NCBI RefSeq assembly: GCF_001945365.1
Contig: NZ_MSTQ01000002.1
Location: 1-64,000 of the forward strand
Direction of reading: 5' to 3'
Source of the DNA: Pseudomonas reinekei
GTDB lineage: Bacteria > Pseudomonadota > Gammaproteobacteria > Pseudomonadales > Pseudomonadaceae
Length of the DNA: 64,000 nt
Numbering within the stretch: the first letter of the stretch is position 1; every line of letters begins with the position of its first letter. Both the position numbers and the translations under genes were made by a program. The notes beneath the pieces were generated by a model that saw only the letters and a list, made by a program, of their open reading frames with translations, did not search any database and was not told the origin of the DNA. This document shows, one piece after another, positions 17,199 through 25,632 of the stretch.

Positions 17199-17828
17199 TC
17201 AAGCCGTCTGCAGGCCTACCGCGGTACGTTGCATGCCAACGAAGTTTGGCAATGCTTCGATGCTGCTCAGCCAGGCACGGACATTCGGGTAGTCAGTCAG
17301 CGCCACGTTACCTTCGGGAGCGTGAGCCACGTACGTGTAGGCGGCAACATCGGCCACGGTCGGCTTGTCACCGGCCAGGAATTTGCTTTGACCCAACTCA
17401 TCTTCCATGACTTCAAGCAGGGCATGAGAACGTTTGATGGCTTCTTCGGCGTCATAACCGGCACCAAACACGGTGATCAATCGCGCGGTGGCTGGGCCCG
17501 AACTGATTTGGCCGGCGGCCACCGACAACCAGCGTTGAACCTTGGCTTGCTCAACCGGATCGGTCGGCAGCCATTGTCCCTTGCCATATTTGGTGGCGAG
17601 ATAAACCACGATGGCGTTGGAGTCCGCCAGGACGGTGCCGCTATCATCGATCACCGGCACTTGGCCAAAGCGGTTCAGAGCCAGGAACTCAGGCGTTTTG
17701 TGAGCGCCCTTCATCAGATCCACCAATACCAGTTCGGTTGGCAGTCCCAGCAGGGACAGCATCAGCTCGACCCGATGAGAGTGGCCAGACAACGGGTGAC
17801 GATAAAGTTTGATCGCTTGCTGGGACAT
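17199..17828 (-). CDS. glutathione S-transferase family protein
   Basis: A 209-residue cytosolic GST. The thioredoxin-like N-domain (residues 1-85: [20 protein letters not shown], then the cis-Pro in FGQVPVIDD and the glutathione-binding DSNAI) is followed by the helical C-domain with the conserved [19 protein letters not shown]. The Ser in PLSGHSHR occupies the position used by Ser/Cys-type GSTs. It conjugates glutathione to electrophiles or acts as a glutathione-dependent reductase; the substrate is unknown. Glutathione reductase lies about 1.1 kb upstream. Confidence 0.92.
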   Translation of the reverse strand: MSQQAIKLYRHPLSGHSHRVELMLSLLGLPTELVLVDLMKGAHKTPEFLALNRFGQVPVIDDSGTVLADSNAIVVYLATKYGKGQWLPTDPVEQAKVQRWLSVAAGQISSGPATARLITVFGAGYDAEEAIKRSHALLEVMEDELGQSKFLAGDKPTVADVAAYTYVAHAPEGNVALTDYPNVRAWLSSIEALPNFVGMQRTAVGLQTA

Positions 17829-17967
17829 GACGTACTCCGTTTATTGTTGAGTTCGACCCGGTCATCGCGTCGATGGAGTCATCTTGCCCTCCTCTCATAA
17901 ACAGCGGAATGACCACTCATTACAATCCAGCATTTCATTGCATGTAATGATCATGGCTTTTTTGAGC

Positions 17968-18852
17968 TTACCGACGCACCGATTCATCCAACATCAATTC
18001 CATAAAGGCCACTGACGCCGCGCTGTGGTAGTTGTTTTTGCGCCGCAACAAGGCGGCTCCACGCTGTGGCCCTTTGTCCAGCAGCCCGATCCTGCGCAGG
18101 GCGCGGTCCTGGGTAGCGATGGGTTCCGGGAGAATAGTGGCGACCGCCGTGTGCCGCATGACTTCCAGCAAAGTGTTGACCGAGTTGACTTCGATTACCA
18201 CGTTAGGGGTGATCGAAGTCTTGGCGAAGTATTCGTCAATACAGACGCGGGTGGCGAAGTTGGGCGTCAGCAACGCAAAGTTCAGTTGCGCGACCTGCTC
18301 GGCGGTCAGGGGTTTCTTCCAGTCGTATAACGGGTGTTCGCGCCCCACCACCAGCCCCAGAATTTCAACAAAAGCCGGGATGGTTTCGATGTCCGGGCTT
18401 CGCACCTCATCAAACGCAATGGCGATATCCAGTGAATCCTCCGCCAGGCCGGTTTCGATATCAGCCATGGAAAGTTCAAAGATCTCCAGATGGATATTGG
18501 GATAGAGAGTCATGTAGTCGCGCATCAGCGGTCCTACCAGGTAAGCCATGAACGTCGGTGTCATGGCCAGGCGCAGGGTGCCGCGCGACAGGTCCTTCAC
18601 ATCGTGCAATGCGCGCTTGCCAGCTTCCAGCTCTACCAATACGCGACGGGCACATTCGATGTAAGCCTGCCCCGCATCAGTCGGTTTGACCGTGCGTGAC
18701 GTCCGGTCGAACAGCACAACGCCAAGCGTATCCTCCAACTGCCGGATCTGTTGCGACAAAGTGGGCTGGGAAACATGCAGCGCCTCGGCAGCGCGGGTAA
18801 AGCCGCCGTTATCGGCGACCGCCAACAAATAGCGCAAGTGTCGGAGCAGCAT
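17968..18852 (-). CDS. cynR: LysR-family regulator, probable cyn operon activator
   Basis: A 294-residue LysR regulator that resembles E. coli CynR over its length: the start MLLRHLRYLLAVADNGGFTR, the VSQPTLSQQIRQLEDTLGV region, the GKRALHDVKDLSRGTLRLAM linker and the C-terminal LLRRKNNYHSAA stretch all have clear counterparts in CynR as I remember it. CynR activates cyn genes in response to cyanate. The copy of the 56-bp element found upstream of cynS lies 25 bases before this start, which supports the assignment. In E. coli cynR is divergent from cynTSX; here it is separated from cynS by about 5.5 kb. Confidence 0.8.
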   Translation of the reverse strand: MLLRHLRYLLAVADNGGFTRAAEALHVSQPTLSQQIRQLEDTLGVVLFDRTSRTVKPTDAGQAYIECARRVLVELEAGKRALHDVKDLSRGTLRLAMTPTFMAYLVGPLMRDYMTLYPNIHLEIFELSMADIETGLAEDSLDIAIAFDEVRSPDIETIPAFVEILGLVVGREHPLYDWKKPLTAEQVAQLNFALLTPNFATRVCIDEYFAKTSITPNVVIEVNSVNTLLEVMRHTAVATILPEPIATQDRALRRIGLLDKGPQRGAALLRRKNNYHSAASVAFMELMLDESVRR

Positions 18853-18876
18853 GGGATTCCCCCCTCAATAGACCCT

Positions 18877-18932
18877 GCTTATGCGCTGCATTGTATATCG
18901 GTCTTGGTCGCTATCGAACCAACGACAGAAGA
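18877..18932. promoter_or_regulatory. 56-bp cyn regulatory element, copy upstream of cynR
   Basis: The block is 50/56 identical, ungapped, to 12346-12401 upstream of cynS. The invariant core includes GCATTGTATATCGGTCTTGG and CGCTATCGA. It fills most of the 94-base gap between the cynR start and the gor stop. Its orientation on the plus strand is the same as at cynS, as expected if an ancestral cynR-element-cynS arrangement was duplicated or split. Confidence 0.65.
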
Positions 18933-18946
18933 GTGGCCGGCTGCCG

Positions 18947-20308
18947 TTATCTGTCGGTGACAGGTGTTCGCAGTGTCACAAATTCTTCCGCCGAGGTTGG
19001 GTGCACACCAATGGTTTCATCGAACAGGCGCTTGGTGGCCCCCGCTTTCAGCGCGATGGCCAGCCCTTGAATGATGTCTCCAGCGTCGGGGCCGACCATG
19101 TGGGCGCCCAGCACGCGATCCGTCTGGGCGTCCACCACCAGTTTCATCAGCGTCTGCTCGGAGGATTCGGTGAGCGTCAGCTTCATCGGTTTGAACCGGC
19201 TTTCGAAAATCAGCACTTTGTGGCCATGTTCCAGCGCCTGTTCCTCCGTCAGCCCAACGGTGCCGATGTTGGGCTGGCTGAACACCGCGGTGGGGATGTG
19301 GCGGTAATCCACCGGGCGATAGTCTTCGGGCTTGAACAGGCGACGCGCGACGGCCATGCCCTCCGCCGTGGCGACCGGGGTCAATTGCACCCGGCCAATG
19401 ACATCACCCAATGCCAGAATCGATGATTCGCGGGTTTCAAAGTTGTCGTTGACGTCGATGAAACCCTTGTCGTTGAGTACGACGCGGGTATTTTCCAGAC
19501 CCAGGTTGTCAAGCATCGGCCGCCGGCCAGTGGCGTAGAAAATGCTGTCAGTCTCCAGTTGACGACCGTCGTTGAGCGTCGCCAGCAGACTGCCGTCTGC
19601 TTGTTTGTCGATCTGCACGATATCGGTGTTGAACTGCAATTGCAGACCGCGTGTGGTCAGTTCTTGGACAAGGTGGGTACGAACCGATTTATCAAACCCG
19701 CGCAGGAATAGATCACCCCGATACAAAAGACGGGTGTCGGCCCCCAGGCCATTAAAGATCCCGGCAAACTCGACGGCGATGTATCCGCCACCGACCACCA
19801 AAACCCGCTTGGGCAGTTGCGTGAGAAAAAAGGCTTCATTGGAAGTGATCGCATGCTCGCGACCCGGAATATCCGGAATCTGTGGCCAGCCACCGGTGGC
19901 GATCAGGATGCGTTCGGCGCTGTAACGTTGGCCGTTGACTTCGACGTGATGGGCATCGGTCAGCCGTGCATGACCTTCGAGCAAGGTCACGCCGCTGTTG
20001 ATCAGCAATTTGCGGTAAATCCCGTTGAGTCGCTCGATCTCGCGGTTCTTGTTGGCGATCAATTTTTCCCAGTCGAATTGCGCCTTCCCGGCCGTCCAGC
20101 CAAAGCCCTCGGCCTGTTCGAAGTCGTCGGCAAAATGGGAGCCGTAGACCAATAGTTTCTTTGGCACGCAACCGACATTCACGCAGGTACCACCAAGGTA
20201 GCGACTTTCGGCAACCGCCACTTTCGCGCCGAATCCTGCGGAAAAACGCGCGGCACGGACACCGCCGGAACCTGCACCAATCACAAATAGATCAAAGTCG
20301 TAGGTCAT
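18947..20308 (-). CDS. gor: glutathione-disulfide reductase
   Basis: A 453-residue NADPH-dependent flavoenzyme that reduces glutathione disulfide. The FAD-binding [15 protein letters not shown] (residues 8-22), the redox pair in [14 protein letters not shown], the second dinucleotide site [18 protein letters not shown] near residue 300 and the C-terminal GVHPTSAEE with the catalytic His-Glu are all present. The open frame begins at 20323, but [11 protein letters not shown] at 20308 is the family start. It ends just 15 bases from the cyn element upstream of cynR, and lies near a GST gene and a hypochlorite-response-like module. Confidence 0.96.
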   Translation of the reverse strand: MTYDFDLFVIGAGSGGVRAARFSAGFGAKVAVAESRYLGGTCVNVGCVPKKLLVYGSHFADDFEQAEGFGWTAGKAQFDWEKLIANKNREIERLNGIYRKLLINSGVTLLEGHARLTDAHHVEVNGQRYSAERILIATGGWPQIPDIPGREHAITSNEAFFLTQLPKRVLVVGGGYIAVEFAGIFNGLGADTRLLYRGDLFLRGFDKSVRTHLVQELTTRGLQLQFNTDIVQIDKQADGSLLATLNDGRQLETDSIFYATGRRPMLDNLGLENTRVVLNDKGFIDVNDNFETRESSILALGDVIGRVQLTPVATAEGMAVARRLFKPEDYRPVDYRHIPTAVFSQPNIGTVGLTEEQALEHGHKVLIFESRFKPMKLTLTESSEQTLMKLVVDAQTDRVLGAHMVGPDAGDIIQGLAIALKAGATKRLFDETIGVHPTSAEEFVTLRTPVTDR

Positions 20309-20738
20309 CTCAATTCTCTTCACGGTCGCCCAGCAGACGTGTGGCCAACCATCGTTAAAGTGGCGAAAAACGAAGTTTCAATGCTCGCAAAATCGGCACA
20401 CACCGCTTCAAGAGCGACACCTTGTTCTGGTGGGTATTGGCCCTTTGCGTCACAGGCGCCGCTCTGGATTCGCTGGCCAGCGCGCCCATCAATTGGGGCA
20501 GTAAAAAACCACCTTCGTATTCGCCAGGGGTCATGGCTGAAGTCTCCAACCAAGGGTTACCGTCGCAGGAATGGGCAACATCAGTCATGTGGAGACTCCC
20601 CGGATGGGCACTGCATTGACCCGAAATGGGCCAATGGCTTCTGGGTGCAGTCTCACCATCTATGGGCAATTAGAGAACCAGCAGGGATGTCATGACTTAA
20701 TTGTGCTGAGTGAAATTATCCAGCGAGGCGTTGATGGC
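20309..20738. other. long intergenic region upstream of gor
   Basis: About 430 bases separate gor from the DUF417 gene on the same strand. Open frames of 65-118 codons exist on both strands but none has protein-like composition, and I see no repeat or clear terminator. It presumably carries the gor promoter. Confidence 0.4.
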
Positions 20739-21314
20739 TCATGCGCGACGTTCCCTCAGCAGATGACGGGCAGAGTCGGCCATCACAGTCAGAGAACCTG
20801 CCAGCATCAGTACGTCTTTGAGCACCAGGCGACCGGCACCGGACAGGTAGGGAAAACCGTGCTGAGCGTCACCCAGGGCGCCCACCCAGGCTTCGGGCGT
20901 CGTGATCAGGAAGCTCAGTGTCACCAGCGGCGTACCGAAAGCCAACGCACCACCGAGCAAGCCGGTCCGTCGTGAGATCGGGTTGGACAGCACCAATAAG
21001 CCAATCAAGAGTTCGACAATGCCTAGTCCGGTAGAGAACCCATAAGTGTTGTTGGCGGTCTGCCAGGCGCGCTTCTCGACGTTCAATTCACCTTCATGTG
21101 TCAGGTGCGCCTTGTACTCTTGCGGGTGTTCGTAAAAGAACGACATGAACGGGCTGTTGGCGACAAACGGTGTGATGCTATCGGCTTCGTAGGGGACGAA
21201 TTTGAGTGCGCCGATCCACAGGAAAACGATGCCGATGGCCAGGCGCATGAGCGAAGCGCCATAGGTATCCATTTTGCCAAGGAGCCGTAACCAGGTTGGA
21301 AATGAGGTGAGCAT
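20739..21314 (-). CDS. DUF417 (RclC/YkgB-like) membrane protein
   Basis: A 191-residue inner-membrane protein with about four helices, including SLMRLAIGIVFLWIGALKF near residue 25 and GIVELLIGLLVL near 110. This is the DUF417 family, to which E. coli RclC belongs; rclC is part of the hypochlorite-resistance rclABC operon. ATG 21314 is preferred over an in-frame start at 21332 because it has a GGAG-like sequence upstream. The gene is divergent from an AraC regulator that resembles RclR, which supports a role in reactive-chlorine or related oxidative stress. Confidence 0.87.
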   Translation of the reverse strand: MLTSFPTWLRLLGKMDTYGASLMRLAIGIVFLWIGALKFVPYEADSITPFVANSPFMSFFYEHPQEYKAHLTHEGELNVEKRAWQTANNTYGFSTGLGIVELLIGLLVLSNPISRRTGLLGGALAFGTPLVTLSFLITTPEAWVGALGDAQHGFPYLSGAGRLVLKDVLMLAGSLTVMADSARHLLRERRA

Positions 21315-21572
21315 GGGACTTCTCCAGTACATTGAATGTGGGAGCCAGTCTGCGGGTTCGGCGAGCGGTGCTTTTGTTCGTCATGCTCAAGTTGTTGCTT
21401 GATCGTCTCAACGTGACTTCGGTTCAATGACAAAAAAAACCCCGGCGTTTTACAGGGCCAGGGCTGAATGTGAACGCAATATCGGACAACTTTTTCAAGG
21501 TGTCGAATGCTTCTCCAGTAACGCCCCCCGGGTTTGTTGAATCGGCTCAGCTTTTATTGCAAAAGACTCAAA

Positions 21573-22469
21573 ATGAACTCAATCGATAAACTCATCAGCT
21601 TGGCCAATGTTCGCGGTAGCCTGGATTTGCGCTGCCAATTCCAGGGGGAATGGGCGCGCGAGCATGAGCAGGAAGCTCTGGGCAAGGCCCCCTATCACAT
21701 CGTGCTGACAGGTGAATGCCGGGTAGATTTTCCTGATGGCCAGCGCGTACCCATGAAGGCCGGGGACATTCTCCTGCTTCCACGAGGCGTGCCGCATGTG
21801 ATGCACAGCCCCGGTAAAGCGGTAGCGCCGACCGTGCCGACAGTCACCGGAGGTGGTGTAGTGCCGATCCATCGTATCGGCGGGGCAAGTCGCGACTTCG
21901 ACATGCTTTGTGGCGGGTTTCACTTCAATCGCACGTCACTGCTGTTTTCCGCGCTGCCTGAGTTCATGGTCATCCCGTCCACCGCCAGCGGGCAATTACC
22001 CGCGCTGGTGGAGATGCTGCGTGGCGAAGCGGATGGCGACCAGGTCTGCTCCAGATTCATGCTCGACGCGCTATCCCAGGCGCTGTTCGCCCTGATCCTG
22101 CGAGCACACCTGGCAAGCGATCGCCAGACCACCGGCTCATTGGCCTTGCTCAGCGATAAACGCCTCGGACGCGCCTGGCAGGCGATGCTGGCCGACCCAG
22201 CATTCGAGTGGACCGTTGAAGGGCTGGCGGAAATGGCAAGCATGTCCCGAGCAACTTTTCTGCGCGCCTTCGCACGGGTGGCTGGCGCATCACCCTGGGT
22301 GCTGTTGACCCAGGTCCGCATGGAGTTGGCGTTCAATTTGCTGAGCCACTCCCATTTGGGGTTGAGTGATATTGCCGTACAAGTCGGTTACCAGTCGCAG
22401 TCTGCCTTCAGCAAGAAATTCAAGACGTTTTACGGAGAAGCGCCGGGGAAACTGCGTCGCGAGATTTAG
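21573..22469 (+). CDS. AraC-family regulator resembling hypochlorite sensor RclR
   Basis: A 298-residue regulator with an N-terminal cupin sensor domain (about residues 20-125) and a C-terminal AraC helix-turn-helix pair (WTVEGLAEMASMSRATFLRA and LSDIAVQVGYQSQSAFSKKF). Compared with E. coli RclR as I remember it, Cys21 falls at the identical position, and Cys113 in DMLCGGFHF aligns with the second redox cysteine of RclR. Those two cysteines sense hypochlorous acid in E. coli. The gene is divergent from the DUF417 gene, as rclR is from rclABC. ATG 21573 is chosen because upstream codons do not fit. Confidence 0.85.
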   Translation: MNSIDKLISLANVRGSLDLRCQFQGEWAREHEQEALGKAPYHIVLTGECRVDFPDGQRVPMKAGDILLLPRGVPHVMHSPGKAVAPTVPTVTGGGVVPIHRIGGASRDFDMLCGGFHFNRTSLLFSALPEFMVIPSTASGQLPALVEMLRGEADGDQVCSRFMLDALSQALFALILRAHLASDRQTTGSLALLSDKRLGRAWQAMLADPAFEWTVEGLAEMASMSRATFLRAFARVAGASPWVLLTQVRMELAFNLLSHSHLGLSDIAVQVGYQSQSAFSKKFKTFYGEAPGKLRREI

Positions 22470-22538
22470 CGTGTCCATTTCGCCCACGCCCCGGCCAGCC
22501 TTTTATCGCGGGGGAGCCCACGACCGTTCAGATCGAAG

Positions 22539-23471
22539 TCAAAGGCCCTGGCAGTCGGCACGGAAGTGTTGGCAGAGCGATTGTTGAAAATGCTCCAACA
22601 GAAAATCGACAAACACCCGTGTTTTGGCCGGCAAGGATTTTTTCGAAGAGTAGTAAATCGAGACCACGCCCAGATCCACGTACCAGTCGGGCAACAATCG
22701 AGTCAGCTCCCCGCTTTGCAAGCGAGGCCAGGCGCGATCCAGGGGGAGCAGCGCGACACCCAGTCCCATCACGGCACAGCTACACAGCGCTTCTGGGTCG
22801 TTCATGATGGCTGCCGGTTTCAAATTGAGGTCGTACCGCCCTTCCCCGGAATCACGAAGCGTCCAGTTCAGCAAACGCCCTGAATGGGTCGAACGCATTA
22901 CGATGCCATCCACCCCCTGCAACTCGCTGGGCGTGGTGGGTAGCGGCTTGCCTTCCAGCCATGACGGCGCCGCGACAGCCACGAGATGAAGTTTGGCCAG
23001 TTCCCGCGCCACAACGCCAGGTGACAGTTCCATGCCGCCACCGATAGCGACATCAAAACCTTCTCCTATCAAATCCACGCGTCGGATTTCCAAGTGCCAA
23101 TCCGGCACCACGGCGGGGTAACGCTGCTTGAACGCCTTGAGCAGTGGCAAGACGTAATCGTAAGCGAAAGACGGCGCCAAATTTACCCGCAGTCGCCCCG
23201 TAGGGGCTTCTCGAGTTTCGCCTAACTGGTTAATGGCCCCCTGGATGGTATCCAGGCCTTGCGCGACCTCTTGGTAAAACAATTCTCCAGCCTCGGTGAG
23301 GGTCAGGCTCCGCGTACTGCGCTGGAACAGTCGAATACCCAGATTGGATTCAAGCCGCGCCACATTTTTACTGACGGCAGCCGCGGAAATCCCCATGCGT
23401 CGCGCGGCTTCGGAAAAGCTGCTGGCTTCTGCGGCACGAACGAAGGATTCAAGATTGCCCAGGGATTCCAT
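22539..23471 (-). CDS. LysR-family transcriptional regulator
   Basis: A 310-residue LysR protein with helix-turn-helix ASSFSEAARRMGISAAAVSK near residues 16-35 and an effector domain ending near residue 300. The ATG at 23471 has GGAG seven bases upstream and is preferred to ATG 23477 and TTG 23483. It is divergent from the NAD(P)-binding oxidoreductase gene starting at 23586, a common layout for a LysR regulator and the reductase it controls, as seen for quinone or aldehyde stress genes. Confidence 0.9.
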   Translation of the reverse strand: MESLGNLESFVRAAEASSFSEAARRMGISAAAVSKNVARLESNLGIRLFQRSTRSLTLTEAGELFYQEVAQGLDTIQGAINQLGETREAPTGRLRVNLAPSFAYDYVLPLLKAFKQRYPAVVPDWHLEIRRVDLIGEGFDVAIGGGMELSPGVVARELAKLHLVAVAAPSWLEGKPLPTTPSELQGVDGIVMRSTHSGRLLNWTLRDSGEGRYDLNLKPAAIMNDPEALCSCAVMGLGVALLPLDRAWPRLQSGELTRLLPDWYVDLGVVSIYYSSKKSLPAKTRVFVDFLLEHFQQSLCQHFRADCQGL

Positions 23472-23585
23472 GATCATCTCCAACTTTTGGTTGAAGCTGA
23501 TTCTACCTATTGAAGACTAATTAAACCTTGTCGCTTTGGTCATGATGGGCTTCCTCCTGATATCAAGTCTGGAAAGCAAAACACC

Positions 23586-24455
23586 ATGGCAAAAATTCTC
23601 GTTACGGGCGCGACAGGCAGACTGGGCAATGCTGTCTTGCGTTCACTGGTACAAAAAATCCCGGCATCAGATGTTGTGGCGATGGCACGAGATATTGATA
23701 AGGCTGAGCCTCTGGCTGCATTGGGTATAGAAGTGCGCCAAGGGGATTACACCGACTACGACTCGCTGGTTGCGGCGTTCGAAGGGGTGGACAAAGTCTA
23801 CTTGGTGTCTGCGGTAGCGTTTAGTGATCGCCTTGCCCAGCATAAAAACGTGATCACTGCTGCCAGCCGGGCGGGCGTTCGCCATGTGGTGTACACCAGC
23901 ATTCAACGGATCAACGATGAGCTGGCACCTATCGAGGGGGTGACGCAGAGCGATATCGCGACGGAGCGATTCCTTGAGAAGTCGGGCCTCACGTATACGA
24001 TTGTTCAACATCCGCTGTACGCCAACGATTTGCCACTCCTCATTGGCGCAAATGCTGCCAATCAAACCTTCAGCGCCCCGACAGGTCAAGGACGAGCCAG
24101 CTTCGCCACTTATGCAGAGCTTGCAGAAGCCGGTGCCGCGCTGTTAACCCAAACAGGGCATGAAAATCGGATTTGCCTGCTCAATGCCGGACAGACGTGG
24201 TCATTTGAAGAAATTGCTGACACGTTGGCTCGGATAACGGGCAAACCGGTCGGCTACCAACCCATTTCCGTTCAAGCATTCATTGCCGCTCGCGAAAGTG
24301 ACGGCTGGCCGACCGCAGTCGCGAAATTTCTAAGCGGCTGGGGTCATGCCATCGACAAAGGCGCTTTTGACGAAAGCAGTGATGCGCTTGAAAAACTGTT
24401 GGGACGCAAGCCGACAGATCTTGAGGGTATGCTGCGCGTGGCTTTCTCCCTTTAA
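23586..24455 (+). CDS. NmrA-like NAD(P)-binding oxidoreductase (QorB-type)
   Basis: A 289-residue atypical short-chain dehydrogenase fold protein. The glycine-rich NADPH motif ILVTGATGRLGNAVL occupies residues 4-18 and is followed by QGDYTDYDSL, VDKVYLVSA and RHVVYTSIQ, which matches the QorB/NmrA-like group. QorB reduces quinones with NADPH in E. coli. It is divergent from a LysR gene with a 114-base gap. Length is normal. A detoxifying quinone reductase function is plausible but not proved. Confidence 0.88.
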   Translation: MAKILVTGATGRLGNAVLRSLVQKIPASDVVAMARDIDKAEPLAALGIEVRQGDYTDYDSLVAAFEGVDKVYLVSAVAFSDRLAQHKNVITAASRAGVRHVVYTSIQRINDELAPIEGVTQSDIATERFLEKSGLTYTIVQHPLYANDLPLLIGANAANQTFSAPTGQGRASFATYAELAEAGAALLTQTGHENRICLLNAGQTWSFEEIADTLARITGKPVGYQPISVQAFIAARESDGWPTAVAKFLSGWGHAIDKGAFDESSDALEKLLGRKPTDLEGMLRVAFSL

Positions 24456-24466
24456 GCGATCTCTCA

Positions 24467-24575
24467 TTGTGCCCTCTGCGCGCAGTTCGGCGGCAACCGC
24501 ATCCGCCACCTCCTGACGTCGAACAGCAAGCGTCACGTTTGCCTCTTCGCCGACCAAGGAGCGCGCTTCAATCAA
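24467..24575 (-). pseudogene. short-chain dehydrogenase remnant
   Basis: A minus-strand frame reads ARSLVGEEANVTLAVRRQEV followed by ADAVAAELRAEG, which is what the second strand and helix of a short-chain dehydrogenase look like. The glycine-rich motif before it is missing, because the frame runs into the dTMP-kinase-like gene, and the downstream part runs into the QorB-like gene. It seems to be an approximately 110-base piece of a lost gene. Confidence 0.35.
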
Positions 24576-25227
24576 CGTAAGGCTCAGTATGGCTGAGCGT
24601 CAATGCACGTCTATGGGCTGTGCGTGTGGTCAAGATAGCCGAAACCACCTGCATCGTTGCGTCTTCGATCGCTCCTTCATTACGGCATAAAACCCAGCCG
24701 TTATTTGAAGTCGCTTGTTCGAACGCCTTGGTACAAGCGACATGTTCCTCCAGCTTATGCATCACCGTGCTGCTCAGCCCACGACGTCGTGCCGCTGCCC
24801 TCGCCCATGAAATCTCAGGGTCGGTGACGACCCCGACATTCAGGTCCGGTACTCGAACATTTCGATCAATGTTCAATTGTAGAATGTCTGCAAACGGGAC
24901 TATCCGGCGAAACGCGGCGTCAGACGGGTACCATCGATCAATCAAGATGATGCTGCCTGGTGGCTGTTTATCCAGCACGTGGCGGGAAATCCAGCTACGG
25001 CTATCAGCAAAGCGTTCACACACCTCCCACTCCAAATCCCGGCTGGGATTTCTGACGAGTTTGTTAACCAGGCGCATGGTTTCCCCTCTATGGGGATCGC
25101 TTTTTTTCTCGCAAAGGCGGATGACCTGGTGGTTGGCGGCCCTCAATACTTTCGTGACGGCCTCCAACAGTGTGGTTTTGCCGGCGCCCTTGGGCCCATC
25201 CAGAGAAACAAACAGCGGACGATTCAT
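24568..25227 (-). CDS. dTMP kinase-like P-loop protein
   Basis: A 219-residue nucleoside-monophosphate-kinase fold protein. The P-loop LDGPKGAGKTTLLEAV (residues 9-24), the DRWYPSDAAF segment near residue 97 corresponding to the DR(Y/W) motif of thymidylate kinase, and a basic lid ARAAARRRG near 142 are visible. The housekeeping tmk of Pseudomonas normally sits with holB and pilZ; this copy stands alone and diverges from the usual sequence, so it is an accessory paralogue. It might phosphorylate dTMP or a different nucleotide or analogue. No partner gene is apparent. Confidence 0.75.
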   Translation of the reverse strand: MNRPLFVSLDGPKGAGKTTLLEAVTKVLRAANHQVIRLCEKKSDPHRGETMRLVNKLVRNPSRDLEWEVCERFADSRSWISRHVLDKQPPGSIILIDRWYPSDAAFRRIVPFADILQLNIDRNVRVPDLNVGVVTDPEISWARAAARRRGLSSTVMHKLEEHVACTKAFEQATSNNGWVLCRNEGAIEDATMQVVSAILTTRTAHRRALTLSHTEPYVD

Positions 25228-25574
25228 TGTTCACATAACGATAGATATACGGTTTTCTTGCCTGTTCGTCCGCTGGAACCGCGTGGCGCGACTGCGCGAA
25301 TCGAGTGAAGGGTGGATCCCACAGTATGTCGCGCGAAGTGGCAAATCAGGTAGGCGAATCCGTTTTGCTTCCCGCCATACATCGGTTAGCCGGCCCGGGT
25401 CCGATCGATTCGCGCTATTACGCCGCGATCTATACCTGTCAAAAATCCGCTAATACCTGACATAAAAAAGCCTTTTGCCAACGCTTCAATGATCCCGCAA
25501 ACCCCTGATGTGCACGGGCCTTCGCTCAGGCACGAAATTGAGCTGCGAACGACGCTTTAATCAGAATTTGTGAT
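25228..25574. other. intergenic region upstream of gcd
   Basis: About 350 bases lie between the divergent kinase-like gene and the gcd promoter. A 44-codon plus-strand frame (ATG 25326 to TGA 25460) has fairly normal composition but a weak ribosome site and no recognised family. Otherwise nothing stands out. Confidence 0.35.
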
Positions 25575-25603
25575 TTAACTAGGTAGTTAGCTACCCATAT
25601 AAT
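25575..25603 (+). promoter_or_regulatory. gcd promoter with an operator-like palindrome in the spacer
   Basis: A sigma-70-type promoter is visible: TTAACT at 25575-25580, a 17-base spacer and a perfect TATAAT at 25598-25603, 29 bases before the GTG start codon. The spacer holds the perfect inverted repeat GGTAG-TTAG-CTACC at 25582-25595. A repressor bound there would block RNA polymerase. No regulator gene is adjacent. Confidence 0.6.
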
Positions 25604-25632
25604 GCACCGATCATTTCAACGGGACATTTAAC

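Noticed and set aside
20355..20669. 104-codon minus-strand frame between gor and the DUF417 gene
   Set aside because: No recognised motif, no ribosome site, and competing frames on the other strand look equally good; treated as non-coding.
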